The notes: a model not told the origin generated them from the letters alone. DNA of 64,000 nt from Rhizopus arrhizus (GCA_024220505.1 JAKZZE010000009.1:1808001-1872000); one strand, 5' to 3'; positions 38,480-51,561 are shown, counted from the stretch's first letter. Made by a program: numbers and translations.

Positions 38480-40853
38480 ATTGAAGAATGTTTCTGAAAA
38501 GACAGAAAGAGAAGAGAGAGAAAAAAAAAAAAAAAAAAGAATATAAATAAAATTTAAGGAATTGTTTTCCTTGAAGTTTCATGTTACACACATATTGGAA
38601 TTCAGTTACGTTTGTTCCCGAGATGAAAAAAAAAAAAACAAAAAAATTAAAATTGCTTCCAACATAGAAATGAACACGACACAAGCATTTTATTCTTTTT
38701 TGAGTCATGTATAACCTATCTAATTCATTCAATTAAAAGAATAAACAAACTTTTTCTTTATTTAAATCATAAAAGAAGTGGATTTTATGAGGTGATTAAA
38801 AAAGTTGTGACCGGAGAAAAGCCTATGACAAACCTTTGCTCATCTCTTACACGTTTATCTCATCTATGTTCCCGACGTCTTTTTGTTCTAAACATGTACC
38901 TTCACACTAAAAATTCAATGATTTCCAAATTTACAAGAAAATAAAGTTGTAAGCGGGAATATTGCGCGTGTCACCTTGTGTTGACCAATGGTTTGAAAGA
39001 GGATATTGCATTCGTTGAAAGCCACTCAAAGGCCAAATGAATTTTATAAAAGATGTTGGTGACTTGGATCAAGTTACATGTGCTAACTGGTATACCCTTT
39101 CACTGATTCCATGACAGCATCGTATCATTTTTATGGTAAGCCTATAGAGTACTAAGCTTGCCTATTTACTCAGTAGGAAAGGGTCGGGGCAGACGACACA
39201 TTTCATGGGGCCTATTAGGTAGAATGGCTCAGATCGCAAGCAGTGTGGCTTGTGTACATAGTATACCTGTAGAGCTCATGAAATTGTTTTAACATGGAAT
39301 TAAGTCTAAAGACAATTCTCTGTCGACAAGTACGAACCGATTGCTGATCTACGCATTAAACAAAAACACATATTTACATCCAATGAAAGACATCTTTAAG
39401 CAATTATCTATTTCTATTTTCTTGTTAAAAACAACCATTGTTTTGAAGAATTGAATCTGTGCAGCTGCATCGATATGCGTCTAGCTTATCTTGTATTGTT
39501 CTGATCGCCACAGTTGTTACAAAATTTTCCTAGCTACACCCACTTCATACTGCTTCCGTTTGAAAATGAGATCCATTTCGTGAACCGCATTGGCCACTAC
39601 AATCGTTGTTTCTTTCCCTGGAGCTCTGTCACTATTTTCTATTTCAAATAATAATAATAAAAAACAACTTACGCCTTTTAATCCATCAAAAAAATAAAAT
39701 ATTGGAGTTGCCTATTACCTTTCACCTTTATCTTTTTCTATCTGAATGAATCACTAACAAAACCATTTCTAGTGTGCATGATATCACCTTCTGTTAAGTC
39801 TGATTTGTCTTTATTGAAACTTTTCTTGTAGCCTCTTGTTTAATTGAAAACCATCTTACGGACCCAAGCTTTATCAAACCTTTGCTTTTCACCAATTATT
39901 TTCGATTTTATATGTGCAAATGTTTTTGTGTATATATCCTGTAAAAATTGTACAGGATGAATTCAGCATACTTGCTTGATATTTATGATAAAGAAACTAA
40001 ACATTCCCTCTTTTCATGCTCTTGTGTCCATCGCTTCTTAAATAATGGCTGATATCGCTTTCAATTTAAAATAGTGCATCTTTTTACACTTTGTAAAAGA
40101 AAAAAAATATCTTAATTATATATCAGTCTGGTTCAGTATAAATAAAGAGCACAAATTATAAAACAAGCTAGATCTAAGATTCAATTGACTTTAATCTACC
40201 TACTAATATATACAGAGCATATCATATTTATAGAGAATATATTCAGTGTATCTTACTGTTAGAAAAAGTGAAAAGACTGAAAATATATCTTTGATGATAT
40301 GTAGTATGAAAAACGACGATAAAGATTACTCATTTATTCTAAACAATTGCTTTATGTATTTTAGTAGACAAAGTACTTTTTTTTTTAAAAAAAAAATAAA
40401 TAAAATTGATTGACTTTGACAGCCAAATTGAAAGAATTGGCTTTTGGTTTTCCGATAATCCTTCTTTATAAAACCATGAAAGGGTTTCAATAAAGATTCA
40501 ACTGTATCCCAATAAAAAAGAAAAACAATTGATGTGATGAAGCTTAAGTTGAGTGAAATTTTAAGATTAAAAGAATCCTGTCACTGCCAACTTCAATTAA
40601 AAGCCAAGAGCAAAAACACTTTTTGGACTCACTTGCTTCAAGGATCACTTTCTAAAGGGAATATATCAAGTTGTGCGTTTTGCTTTAATTATAAATACAT
40701 AAAAAGTTTATTTGTATATATTATAGACTTGCACAAAGAAGGAGAGATACTATACAATCATCTATGTTCTATTGCTTTAATAAACCAAAGAGGAAAAAGG
40801 AGTCTGTTTTGAGCTATCTTTTGCTTGTTGTATACATCGTCCCCTTTTCATGT
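38480..40853. other. Large gene-poor region
   Basis: About 2.4 kb without a recognisable gene. Upstream of the aminotransferase are poly-A/T tracts (38520-38540, 38630-38640). The middle part (39000-39700) is less A/T-rich than its surroundings and may hold decayed coding sequence, but every frame is broken. A T10/A10 inverted block lies at about 40378-40396. The 92-codon plus frame at 40534-40812 shows no domain. Confidence 0.4.
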
Positions 40854-43333
40854 TTAAGGATGTTCTGTTGTTTTTTTCTCAGTTTTATCTTGCGCAATCG
40901 TGCTTGCTTGATCCACATGAGATTGACGGCGTCGGTGACGGATGAAAAGGAAAGCAAGAGCTCCAAGAAGTATGAGAAATAGGATAGGTAGTAAAATGGT
41001 TATGATCAATGCCCATTTAGGAAAGGTATAGGCCTTTAGGGTGTTAGTACCACCACTTCTAGAAGTGACCTCAGATGGGATTTCATAAAAGGGGCCATTT
41101 GGATTATACATTACTTGATATGCCAAAATACCTTGATAACATGCATTGTAATCCAAAGCGACCTCTGTTTGTGCCCAATCGAGACGCTGGTCCGCAAAAG
41201 AGTCATTCCTTGCTGGCCCTCCCACAAGAGCTAAATAAAGTTAAAAAGAGGTCTTTTGATAAATAGATGCAAAGAATAACTTTTTTGTTCTATTACCTCC
41301 ATAGATGGTATGTGCGCTAGTTAAATCGGTTGGTTTTACAACTGCTTCTGCAAGCGATGCAAATCCTGCAGCAAGAGCTGAGTGTGGGTACTTTGGTGAA
41401 TTGGGACGCTCTCCAACTACATAATTTTGCTGAATAGGATTCTTTCCAAAAATATAATCCAATTGAGTATTCGCAAGGTCTAAAGAAAACCAGTATTGAG
41501 TGAACCTATAAAGTATGAATGTCATTTCATCTTTGTCTACCTTCATATTTTTTTATCTTTTCCAAGACAATCTCTTTATTTACGGATGGTGTAGTCAGTA
41601 GTGGACGGAGTACTTTAGTTGAATATGACAACAAAAGGAAGGATGTACTCATTGCATTTGCATTGCTACTATCATCACTGCAGACATATTTTAAAAAAGA
41701 TTAAAAAGATGTACAATTCACAGTATGTGTTGTTAGTACCTGTAGTGATCCCAAAATAGTAGCCCACCTCCTGTTTGATTGACTGTTCTTTTATTTGCTA
41801 TTCCATCCAAATAATTTTCTGCCTCTATTCTCCTTTGAAGTGATAGATCTGGTTCTGAAGTATCAAACATAACTTGAGCTAAAAATATATAAACAGCACC
41901 ATACTTTTAAAATAAAAGTTAATAAATGAGGATTTAACATAAAATAGTATATTTACCTTATTATCCCAATTTAAAGGTTCGGTATGATTGGTTCGCCAAT
42001 CATTTGATTGATAAAATCCCAATGCATCTTCCAAGTATTTCTTGTCCTTAGTTGACTCATACAAAGCAATTGAAGAAAGGATAAGATCATCCAAATAACC
42101 TATTCAAAAAGGAAATATTATAAAAAGTATAAAAATAAAAAATCCCGTGTTTACCTGTGCTCCCGTAAATGCCCAATAGAGTTGGAACAGAAGATTGATA
42201 TTGAATGGGAATAATAGATTTGGAGCAGTTGTAAAGCTGGGTGCTGTGTGATAATAAGATGTCTGCATAGTTTTTATCATCTTGATTACCCGTGACAGAT
42301 CCAAGTAAACGGAAAAAGGAAGATGCAGTAGCAAAGGCAGCCGCTATTTCAATAATTGGTTATTTTCAGTGTCGTTTTAATAGTTTATTTACCTGTCATG
42401 GATGCAACATCAGTACCAAAATGCGTTTCATTGATTTGATAACTTGGTCTTGGTAAAGGAATTCCAGTATCAGGACCTAATATAACGATTGATTATTTAT
42501 TTCATTCTCTTCTTTTTAGTGTGTCTGTGTGTAAAGTACCAAAATAATTATTATCTAATTGAACATCTCCTATCTAATATTTCATGAAATAAGGCAATTT
42601 TAGTCTCATTAATTCGTTACCTGAACATAAAGTGTACAAGATTGCGGATGTGCTTTTATCATCCAATCTGTTGCCTATACAAGAAGTTTTACTATTTTAA
42701 GTTGAAATACTAAATTTGTACAAATTAAAAAGTACCCATTTTAATTGATCTTTCAAATACTCAGTTTGATTTGCTAGTTCATAACCTTTGAAATAGTCGA
42801 TACCTAAAAAGAAGGATATCAACAAATAAAGTAATAAAATGATAAATACGCCCTCTTCTTACCACCCCAGCTTAGCATAAAAACAGTATAACTCAGGGGA
42901 AATGTGAACTGTATAAATGTCTTTTAGTGATGGTTTGAATATCGAGATATGTATTCTAAACCTTTAAGTAATCTCCAGCATCATAATACCCCTACATTAA
43001 AAAATCAATAAGACATTTAGCTATTTTCTTGTTGATATCATTACACCAGTCAAGTCTAACTGAACATCTGAGCCATCCGTCATAGCTGAATCATGTCGCC
43101 TAATAATTTTTGTATAAGAAGGGGAAGAGGGAATATAAAAATAAACACTACCAAGGAATACGATTATTATTTGGTAATTTTCCAGATCTTTGTACTTCAT
43201 AAAATAATATGGAATGATTCAAGAGTCTCACGTATTCTTGATTTGGTGTCTGAACTGTTGTTATGTTGTTAATAGTCACAGAAGCACTACAGAATACAAT
43301 AAATAATAATTGAAAAGTAAATATAATAAACAT
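40854..43333 (-). CDS. Glycoside hydrolase family 9 endoglucanase, membrane-anchored
   Basis: About a dozen exons give a protein of roughly 580 aa. A signal peptide (MFIIFTFQLLFIVFCSASV) is followed by the GH9 (alpha/alpha)6 barrel: FYEVQRSGKLP, then RHDSAMTDGSD, DLTGGYYDAGDYLKFTFPLS with the catalytic Asp pair, and NNYFGPDTGIPLPRPSYQIN. Further on are LDYIFGKNPIQQNYVVGE and, near the end, WAQTEVALDYNA with the catalytic acid Glu. After the barrel comes a transmembrane helix (ALIITILLPILFLILLGALA) and a basic FIRHRRR tail, so the enzyme should be plasma-membrane bound with its domain outside. GH9 enzymes cleave beta-1,4-glucan. In a fungus with a chitin/chitosan/glucuronan wall, the substrate could be plant cellulose or an own-wall glucan. 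Confidence 0.9.
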
Positions 43334-43780
43334 GACTTAAAAGAGATAGAGAGAAAAGAGAGGGGAAAAAAGAAAGAAGGCATTATTTATTTATAAAAAG
43401 AAAGACATTTGAACATGTATACAGCGTGTATGTGTGTGCCTTTTGTTTTGTTTTTTATATTCAAATCTTATTGATGTAATCTTTTACTATTCAATATTAA
43501 AATATGCAAGTGTACAAGGGTACGCTCGGTAAGAATCTCTTTATTTTAAATAGATAACTTTATTGTATTAATTAAAAACAGCAAAACAAAGCAATAAAAT
43601 TGCATAGAATGAAAACAAATTTTCATATTCCTGCTTTTTTTTACCTATAGTTTTATACCATTGCATCTATTCTATGCAATACGTTTTCTTAGTATTCATA
43701 AAGTTCAATTTCAAATTATTTCCTTTTTCTGTTTTTTATCAAACATGATTAAAAAGTTGATGTTTTAATAATAATTTTAG

Positions 43781-43826
<46 letters not shown>

Positions 43827-43881
43827 TTGAATCTCAATAGCACAATGCATAGTTTCAAACAATACATGTTTTTGTTGTAAT
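43334..43881. other. Intergenic region with a 38-nt A tract
   Basis: A 548-bp spacer between two co-directional genes. TATAAATAAATAA lies on the minus strand about 60 bp upstream of the GH9 start, a plausible TATA element. An A run of about 38 nt spans 43785-43822. No gene recognised. Confidence 0.45.
43785..43822. repeat. 38-nt A homopolymer
   Basis: An uninterrupted A run about 60 bp past the stop of the SDR gene on the plus strand, i.e. a T run in the transcript direction. Confidence 0.95.
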
Positions 43882-45328
43882 TTAAGATCTACATTTTGTG
43901 TGTTCCATATATCCACACTTTATTAATACATCTTTCCACAGCTCTTTAATATCATTCAATTTTCCATTCACATACACAGGCAATAATTGTTGTGGTCGCT
44001 CATCAGCCCAATAGCAAGAATTTGAACTGTTTTCTAAATCGATTCCATCTGTAAAGCATAAATATAAAGGCGTTAAGCTTCCTTCCTTTGGAGTCAGCAT
44101 GATAAAATCAAATAGTTTAGAAAATAACTTTAAAGTGAATATGGTAGTATGATCAAACAGTTTAGTACGAACAGTTCCAGGATGATAAGCTTTGTATACG
44201 TTAATCATTATAAATCATAATAAAGAACAGGTTGACTTACAATATACTTTTATCGCTGGATGAATCAGTGACGAAAGATGTTGTGCAAGATGAGCAATAC
44301 ATGATTTACTATAGGCATAGTGATCCAATCCATTCAAGGTATATGTCTTGAGTGGAGTATCTGTTTCCAAATGGTTAATGGCATATAAAGTGGAACTTGA
44401 TGCAAATAGGATTCTACTGCCTTTTGTGTTCATACAAGGTAACAGTAATTTTGTTAATAGTATAGGGGACAAGGAATTCTAATGTGTATAATATTTTAAT
44501 CTGATGTAAAAACAATACGTTATTCATCTTACAATCTGGCATTGTGATTCGAATCCATCCTCTGTCTTCAAATAGGGCACATTCATTATACCAGCATTAT
44601 CTATAAAATAAAAATAAAAAATCAATACAGTTGCTAACCTTTTCTTTTGTATGAGCTTCTTTTACTTATTAATACATCAATTTTTTGTTCTGGTAATTCA
44701 AGCTTTACTTGTGAAGCAAATTTATAAACAGAATCGAAACTAGCAAGATCAAGTTCTAACATTGAAACTCTGCTTTGTTTTACAACAAATGCTTTGACCG
44801 CTTCTTTGCATAATGTTTTAGATCTTGTTCCTATTCACAGTAGTATGAGTAATCTTTTTTTTACACATAGGCATTTGTATAGTTCAAACCAATAACAACA
44901 TGAAATCCAGCTTGAAGTAAACTTCTTGTTATTTCTAGACCGATGCCTGAATCTCCTCCGGTAATAACTGCTGTAGGTGTTTCGTTTTTATGCTTTTCTT
45001 TGTAATGGGCAATCATTTGTGAAATCTTTGCTTCATTCTTTGTACGTGTTGTTGAGTTCGAAATCAAGCCTCTCTTGTATATTGCAATATATATCGTCTC
45101 CATTATTCCAATCACATAAACCTTCAAGAATATAGGAATCCACAGAAAAGACTGTTGACATTTCAGGTTTGCTGTTTCCAAGACATATACTTTGAACGAT
45201 ATATTGTCTCGTTGGGGATTTTGTATGCGAACTATACAGAATACACTTATTACAAGTATACAGACGCCAAACAAAGTTGACACTTCCATGTCTTGTTTGC
45301 TAGAAAGAGAGAAGCTTTTGCTACACAT
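43882..45328 (-). CDS. Membrane-anchored short-chain dehydrogenase/reductase
   Basis: Five exons (44890-45328, 44666-44830, 44533-44600, 44241-44478, 43882-44189) join in phase to give 405 aa. An alternative start at 45289 (MEVSTLFGVCILVI) would give 392 aa and places the hydrophobic segment at the very N-terminus; I cannot decide. The SDR fold shows the nucleotide-binding AVITGGDSGIGLEITRSLLQ, the LDLASFDSVYKFA acidic site, INNAGIM, and the catalytic YAYSK with an upstream Ser (SSSTLYA). HPGTVRTKLF follows. This resembles retinol dehydrogenase/WWOX-like SDRs and light-dependent protochlorophyllide reductase relatives in fungi. Probably NADP(H)-dependent and bound to the endoplasmic reticulum. 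Substrate unknown. Confidence 0.87.
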
Positions 45329-48131
45329 ACTTTATGTGACAAAAAAAATTTAAACTCAATTCAGTGTGACGCTTTTCATTAGGAATTCTTATCACTCATT
45401 CGGCATTAAGCTTTTCATTTTCTCTTTTTCAATAAACATGGAGCAAAGCATTATGAGTATTGGAAAAGTTGTAGAAAAAGGTTTTTGTGTATTTCTCGTG
45501 TATCAGTTATTCATGCAACAAATGCAAAATATACTTTCTAAGAAATAGCAAAATTGTTTGTTTTATATGTAGAATCTGTATAATTATTCGTAAAGCTTAG
45601 GAACTTTTAGGAAGACTTAAAATGTTGACTGGAAAAGTCACAATTACCTAACCTCTTCTTTCACTGATAATCTTTTTCCTGTTATCACTTCAACGTATGT
45701 TGCTTTACATATACGTAAAGGAGTTTTCACGCCTAGCTTTTCGATTTGCTGAAATGTGGCAGGGTTCTTTTATTATTCTTTGAGAGAAGCGCTCTAAAAA
45801 CCTTTGATTAGTCTTTATAGAAACAATGGTTGTCCAAGAATGTTGTATGTAGCCAAGAGGATACACCTCCTGTAACGCACAGTATCAATCTATGATTAGG
45901 TCTATTATGGGCTAGGGCTGTATGTATATCCTGCTCCAGAAATCGATCTTTTGATTAAAGATAAGGTATCAAATGGCCACACTCCTCAACAGTATTGCAC
46001 TTTCATCAAAAGATCATGTAAGATGATGGGAATGGGAAAGAATCATGACTACACTCAACGACTAACCAGCTCAAAGCCTTGGTTGAACGTGTCCGAAAGC
46101 ATTTAGAAGAGATTGAAGCGATAATCTTTAAAGGAAAAGGAAAGTCTTAGAAAAGTGAGCTTATCTGTGCCTTGAAAGAATACTAGAACCTATACTTACA
46201 ATAAAATGAAGGTATTTTGTGGAAGAAATGATTTGAAGATGCTGTGTTGTTTTGAGAATTTAAGAATTTGCAATAGCTTGTTGGCTTATTTTTGTTTGTA
46301 TAAAATTGGGGGAGTATTAAGACTTTATAATATTAGCTCGAAAGTGCCTTTTGAGCGATGAAAACTTTCTACCATCGATTCCACTAGTTGGCTTTGAATC
46401 TTCTAAACGGATTGTCTACTATTCCTGTTTCCCTTTCTCTCTTCTTCAGAATATTCCATGCTTACAAGAAAAGAGAATCCATAAGTCTGGGGACTAACAA
46501 TTATGTATATTAGACCTTCATCAGAGTACATTTATTGATTGAATAGGACAGATTAATGATTTTTTCAGTGTGCACTTTCAAAAAAAAATTACAAAAAGTT
46601 GTGTTTTTTAAGGAAAATCCTATGAAACTGTAGGTTCATATTTGTACTAAGCAATCTCTCACACAAAACTTGTAAAAGAAGCTTTTTTTTTTTGCAAGAA
46701 CCCTTGGAAAAAAAAAAGATAACATAAAAGCCCTGGAAAAGAAGCCAGATATATGCCGACTTGTTGTTGATTCAAAACAAATGGTTATCTAGTTCAAGTT
46801 TCGAAACAGCTTTTGATGATTCTCATTGAAGTGCAAAACGGTTGTTGTTTCCGATTGAAGAAAAACAACAGGAATAAAAATGAAAAAAAAAAAAGTTGTG
46901 TATCAAACAGGCTTATTGTTTATTGTGTTTATTCCTTGATAGGTGATAATCTTCTATTGAATCAGAGAATATATAGAATTGAAAGTATTCCTTGGCTATC
47001 ATCAGAGTACAACAGAAACTGTAAATAAATTCTGTAACTTTAACTGATCTTTCTATTTCGATCTTCCTTTTGCTCTTTTTTATAACCGCTTTTATTACAT
47101 AAAAACACTAGACAGATAGGATTATGCAAGTTTAGAAGAGTAAGATATGTAATTGGCTGAATCGATGATTTTGATTTTTAAACTGTATCGTTTGCATCTT
47201 TTTTAATTTTTCTTTTCTATGTCAAAAGGATATTGGTAAGCAGATAATTAAAGTACAAAAAAAGACGTGTTTCTTCCTTGAGGTTCCAGTACAAACAGTT
47301 TCATCATTTCATCTTTATCAGCAACTTTTTCAATAAATCCTTTTTTAAATGAGGCTGATATTCGTGTAACTAGTAAAGATGGAGCTAACATGATTGTTGA
47401 TTGTTCGAATAGGATCAACTAGACAATATATTGTTTACAAACCTATAAAGAACATTCACAAAATAGTGGGTCATTTTTCATATATATAATCATACCTTAT
47501 TTACACAGATGCTTGGTGAATTCTCATTCAAGTCCTACAAACGAGTAATACGATTTAGGAACTCAAGCAACACATACAACCATGAAATTATTTCTACACA
47601 TGCTTTTTTGGCTCCTTATTTAAACAAAAACCTAAGCCTTAAGTCTCATACAAAAATAAAACAGGTTCCTGCAATAATTTTTAAGATTATTCCATGGGGC
47701 TAAACAAGGTTTAAGCACAACAGTGATAAAAAGGATTTGCAAAGAGAAAATAAAGAAACAGATGAAGCATCTTTATGATCTTAATTGGAAAGATGCATTT
47801 TATTTCTGTCATACTTTAAAATCAAAAAGAATAAGATTTCCCACAGGGAGAGATCAACTTGATTTAATGTTCATGATTTGCATAAAGAACTAGGGTAGGA
47901 CGAGTACAAGTTTTATTTGAGTTGAAGCACATGACAATTTAAATTTATCAAATACTGTAATTGGTATCCTGCACTTTTTTACTATTATTTTACCAATGCA
48001 TTTCGTGTGGAACAGACCATACAAAGTCATATTTTCACATATCATTTTAGGATGAAGGGCGCTACTTAAAAAGATTTACTTTAAGGCAACCTTTTCTCTC
48101 TCTTTTTTATTTATTTATTTCTCTATTCCAA
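45329..48131. other. Large gene-poor region with coding-like fragments
   Basis: A 2.8-kb spacer without a supported gene. Fragments that look once-coding occur: around 45860-46030 (plus, GLYVYPAPEIDLLIKDKV), 47285-47423 (plus, FLNEADIRVTSKDGANMIVD) and about 47735-47890 (plus, WKDAFYFCHTLKSKRIRFP). All are closed by stops and lack ATG-led frames. They may be decayed transposon or gene relics. Short frames at 46813-47028 and 47509-47703 have no domain. Confidence 0.4.
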
Positions 48132-48762
48132 ATGTTGCCTCCTTCTACATCAGAAAAACACAATCAATCGATAGAACATATCGAACAAAGAAAAGCCACC
48201 ATTTTCGAATCAATCAATGCTCGTTATAATAAGGTCGATCCAAACTCTTACCTTCGACAAGAAAATGAAAGTTTCTTTAAGTATTGGACACGTCGTCTGA
48301 TTCAGATAAAGCCAGTTGAATTATTATGGGGAGAAGCTGAAGGCACAGAGCTAAGGCGCGCCTTAAGTACATTTCAATTGATCTTTATTGGTATTGGTGC
48401 TATCATTGGTACCGGTATTTTTGTCCTTTCTGGTCAGGCTGCAGCTAATAACGCTGGCCCAGCTATTACTATCTCGTTCATTGTGGCTGCTGCTGCTGCA
48501 GGTAAATGAATAAGCCATTGATCAAAGTCACTGGACGACTGCTTACACATTTGCTCAGCGTTTGCCGCCCTTAGTTATTCGGAAATGGCCTCTATGATTC
48601 CCGTGGCAGGCTCTGCTTATACTTATGCTTATGCTACCATGGGAGAGGTATACGAAAAGAAAAGATAGTCGTGAAACATTAAACTGACCTTGCTTTGATT
48701 AGTTTGTCGCTTGGACTATTGGTTGGGATTTGATTTTGGAATACATGGTTGGTGCTGCAACT

Positions 48763-48804
<42 letters not shown>

Positions 48805-50082
48805 CTGCTTATTTTTTATTTTTGTTACTAGTTGGTGTTGGATGGTCTGGATATTTTGTAAAGTTTTTCAATGTAGCCTCAAGAGGTAGAATTCAATTTG
48901 GTGAAAACTGGACCCAACCTACTGTTTCATGGACAGAAAGTCCTCCGACCATTTCATATACACCTGGCCATTATGTTAATGTTCCAGGCTTTGTTATTAT
49001 TATGCTTGTTACAATCGTTTTATGTATTGGGTAAAGATATAAAAAATTATATTTTATTGTTTACTCATCTTTATTCAAGTATCCGTCAATCTGCATGGTT
49101 CAACACATTTGTGGTAAGCATCAAACTTCTTGTTATTCTCATCTTCATCTTTGGACTCTGCGGATATATGTATCCTCCAAATTATCAGCCTTATATTCCT
49201 CCAAACACAGGGGATTGGCATTACTTTGGTGTTTCAGGTATCTTTGCAGCCGCAACAACTGTCTTTTTCAGTTACATTGGGTTTGATGCTGTCACAACAG
49301 CAGCTTTAGAGGCCAAAAATCCTCGTCGTGATCTTCCTGTTGGAATAATTGGTAGTTTGACAATCAGTACCATCCTTTACTTAGTCTTTTGTACCATCAT
49401 GACGGGTGCTGCTAAATACACTGACTTTCTTCATTCTTCTGTCCCTGCCGTTATCGCAGTCGAACAAGTAGAGCTTCGTACGGGTAAAGATTTTACTTGG
49501 CTGAACGTTCTAGTCTGTCTTGGCGCTGTATGTGGTCTGACCTCTGTCTTGCTCATCAACTTGCTCGGTCAATCTCGTGTGTTCTTTTCGATGGCCAAGG
49601 ATGGTCTTCTGCCACAAGTCTTTTGCAAAGTTCATCCAAAATTTAAAACACCTTATATTGCTACTCTAACCATTGGCTTCATTACCGCTATTCTTGCCGC
49701 TGTACTGCCAGTGGATTTATTAGGCAATATGACCTCGGTGGGTACACTGTTGGCCTTTTTTGTGGTTCATGTTGGTGTCATTGTCATGCGTTTCACTCGG
49801 CCTGATGCACCTCGTCGATTCAAAATCCCTGGTGGCAAATATTTCTCCTTGATTTTTCCAGTCATCGGTATGTTCATTTCGGTTGCGTTGATTGCGCTTG
49901 CCGAAGTAACTACTATCTGGCGTCTGTTTATCTGGATGGGTATTGGCTGGGTCATCTATTTCACTTACAGTATTCGCCACTCTAAATTCAATAAAGATCC
50001 TGTAGGTCATTTTCATCAAGTTAGTAGTGAAAGAAATGATCAAGTACAAGAATTCGAAATTGTAAACCATTCATCAAAATAA
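48132..50082 (+). CDS. CAT-type cationic amino acid permease (APC superfamily)
   Basis: Five exons (48132-48501, 48559-48647, 48703-48763, 48832-49030, 49080-50082) join in phase to give 573 aa. The fold has the APC start FIGIGAIIGTGIFVLSGQAA, then SYSEMASMIPVAGSAYTYAY, GWDLILEYMVGAATVGVGW, FFSYIGFDAVTTAALEAKNP, GQSRVFFSMAKDGLLP and a tail VHVGVIVMRFTRPDAPRRF. This matches the CAT family (bacterial YfnA, plant and animal CATs) rather than the YAT permeases that dominate in ascomycetes. About 12-14 transmembrane helices are expected, with uptake of basic amino acids at the plasma membrane or vacuole. Intron 3 consists largely of a 36-nt A run (48766-48801). Confidence 0.93.
48766..48801 (+). 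repeat. 36-nt A homopolymer inside an intron
   Basis: The run begins 2 nt after the GT donor of intron 3 of the amino acid permease gene and occupies over half of that 68-nt intron. Confidence 0.95.
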
Positions 50083-50219
50083 TTTATGTAAAATACTTTA
50101 TTATCATTAGTGTACAGGAAAAAAAATCTAATAAATGGAGCCCTTTTCTTTATTGCGCAGTAAAGCATTATTCAAGGACCAAAATAATACAAAGAATGAG
50201 GGAATATAAACAGAATTTT

Positions 50220-50423
50220 TTATATCTTGAATCCCAAATTACGCATACAAGTAAGGTGAGCTTGAATAAGCTCTTTACAGTTTTCCTCTCCCTTTTCAAA
50301 AATACATTGATCTCGAGGTTTCTTGGTTTCAGGGCAAGCACAACAGGGCTTAAGGGGTTTTCCGTCCTTACCGATAGGAAGCACGCCGGAATGTGTTGAA
50401 GTTGTCTTTACTGATTCTGTCAT
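50220..50423 (-). CDS. COX17: Copper chaperone COX17
   Basis: A single exon gives 67 aa from MTESVKTT. An in-frame ATG four codons upstream (50435) is also possible, but the MTES start fits the family length. The copper-binding [10 protein letters not shown] is followed by twin CX9C motifs, Cys30-x9-Cys40 and Cys49-x9-Cys59. These form the coiled-coil-helix fold imported through Mia40. COX17 hands copper to Sco1 and Cox11 for cytochrome c oxidase assembly in the mitochondrial intermembrane space. Its start is 271 bp from the divergent 103-aa membrane protein gene. Confidence 0.96.
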   Translation of the reverse strand: MTESVKTTSTHSGVLPIGKDGKPLKPCCACPETKKPRDQCIFEKGEENCKELIQAHLTCMRNLGFKI

Positions 50424-50694
50424 TTGTTGAAGCAAAAAAAAAAAAAGAAAGAGATACTAGGGTTGCAAATGAGAGAATAAAGCTATTTGGATTAATAATT
50501 TATTTCAAAAGTCACAACATGTTTCGTCCAATAAAAAATAAGCTTCAGCAGAAAGTGTAGTCTATGCTTATCTTTATCCATTGGATTTTTTTTTGACAAA
50601 AACAAGCTTCATTAAACTGTAAATAATATTCATTATTCTGATAGAAATTGAAGAGATTTATCCCTATTTAAGCATCTCGTGAAATCGGCTCAGA
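50424..50694. promoter_or_regulatory. Divergent promoter, COX17 / small membrane protein
   Basis: A 271-bp head-to-head spacer. It contains an A run near 50432-50445 and ATTGG/CCAAT-type boxes (ccattggat near 50579, gtccaataaa near 50527). These could be CCAAT elements for COX17; this is inferred only from the sequence. Confidence 0.4.
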
Positions 50695-51110
50695 ATGGCC
50701 AACCCCAAAATTAGCAGCCTTATGTGCAATTTGCCATTATTGGGCCTCCTAGCAATGATCTTTCACTTTGCTCAGAATTCTTCCGTTGTATTGAAGGAAT
50801 TTAAAATGGAGTAAGTTATTAATTTACATCTTCTATTCTTTGATTTCTTTAAATTTTACTCATTTTCTATATATCCATAACTAAATGATGCACATTCAAA
50901 TTGTTTTGTCATAGACAATTTGACAATAATAGAGTGTGTTCTCAATCTATTTTTAATGTTCGTATCTATCTTGGTTATCTTGAGTCCAAATGGGAAACTT
51001 TAAGGTTACAATGTACACTGGGAATAGATTCTGGATACCATTTTGCCTTTACAATTATTGCTTTTGCTGACCTGGTATCTTTAAGCCTTCATTGGTTTTC
51101 CCTAGTATGA
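50695..51110 (+). CDS. Small predicted membrane protein, family unknown
   Basis: Two exons (50695-50810, 50915-51110) join in phase to give 103 aa. The intron has a GTAAGT donor and CATAG acceptor, which supports a real gene. A first hydrophobic helix lies near the start (CNLPLLGLLAMIFHFAQ). A soluble stretch (RVCSQSIFNVRIYLGYLESK) follows, and a second hydrophobic region (HFAFTIIAFADLVSLSLHW) ends the protein. I do not recognise the family. The length and topology are compatible with a small organelle-membrane subunit. The 3' part could extend through a further, unseen intron. Confidence 0.45.
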
Positions 51111-51561
51111 AGGATTGAATCTAGAACTCATCAACCAAGATATTCTTACACGAAAATATAGTTGGGCTTTTTTAAGTGTTATTTTATTAGTCCATTTCCG
51201 AATTTATTCATTTTAGTATGCTTAAATCAAAGCATATAACACCCAGTAAGAAATACTATTGTGAATTTGTATGAGAATTCACGTATGATTATATTTGCTT
51301 GGGCATAAATTCATTTTACGTTATCAGTGTAGTACTTCATAGCTTGCTGTTATATTTGGTAGAATTCAGAAGCTCAATAACACCGAAATCAAGTGCTGCT
51401 TATTCAGGGCAATCACAAATTGTGTATTAAAGTTGGTGTATTGCCATAGCTTCTTGCACGCTTGAAATTGTGCGAGATGATCCCGACAATTTTAAATACC
51501 GTCCGGACTTTTCTAAAAAATGCTTATTTCTGACAAAAGTTTTTTCTTGTTTGTATTTAAT
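51111..51561. other. Intergenic region, nothing recognised
   Basis: A 451-bp A/T-rich spacer between two co-directional plus-strand genes. The region just upstream of the next ATG is T-rich. Confidence 0.4.

Noticed and set aside
40534..40812. 92-codon plus-strand frame
   Set aside because: No domain, lies just beyond the GH9 3' end in decayed-looking sequence, no supporting splice signals.
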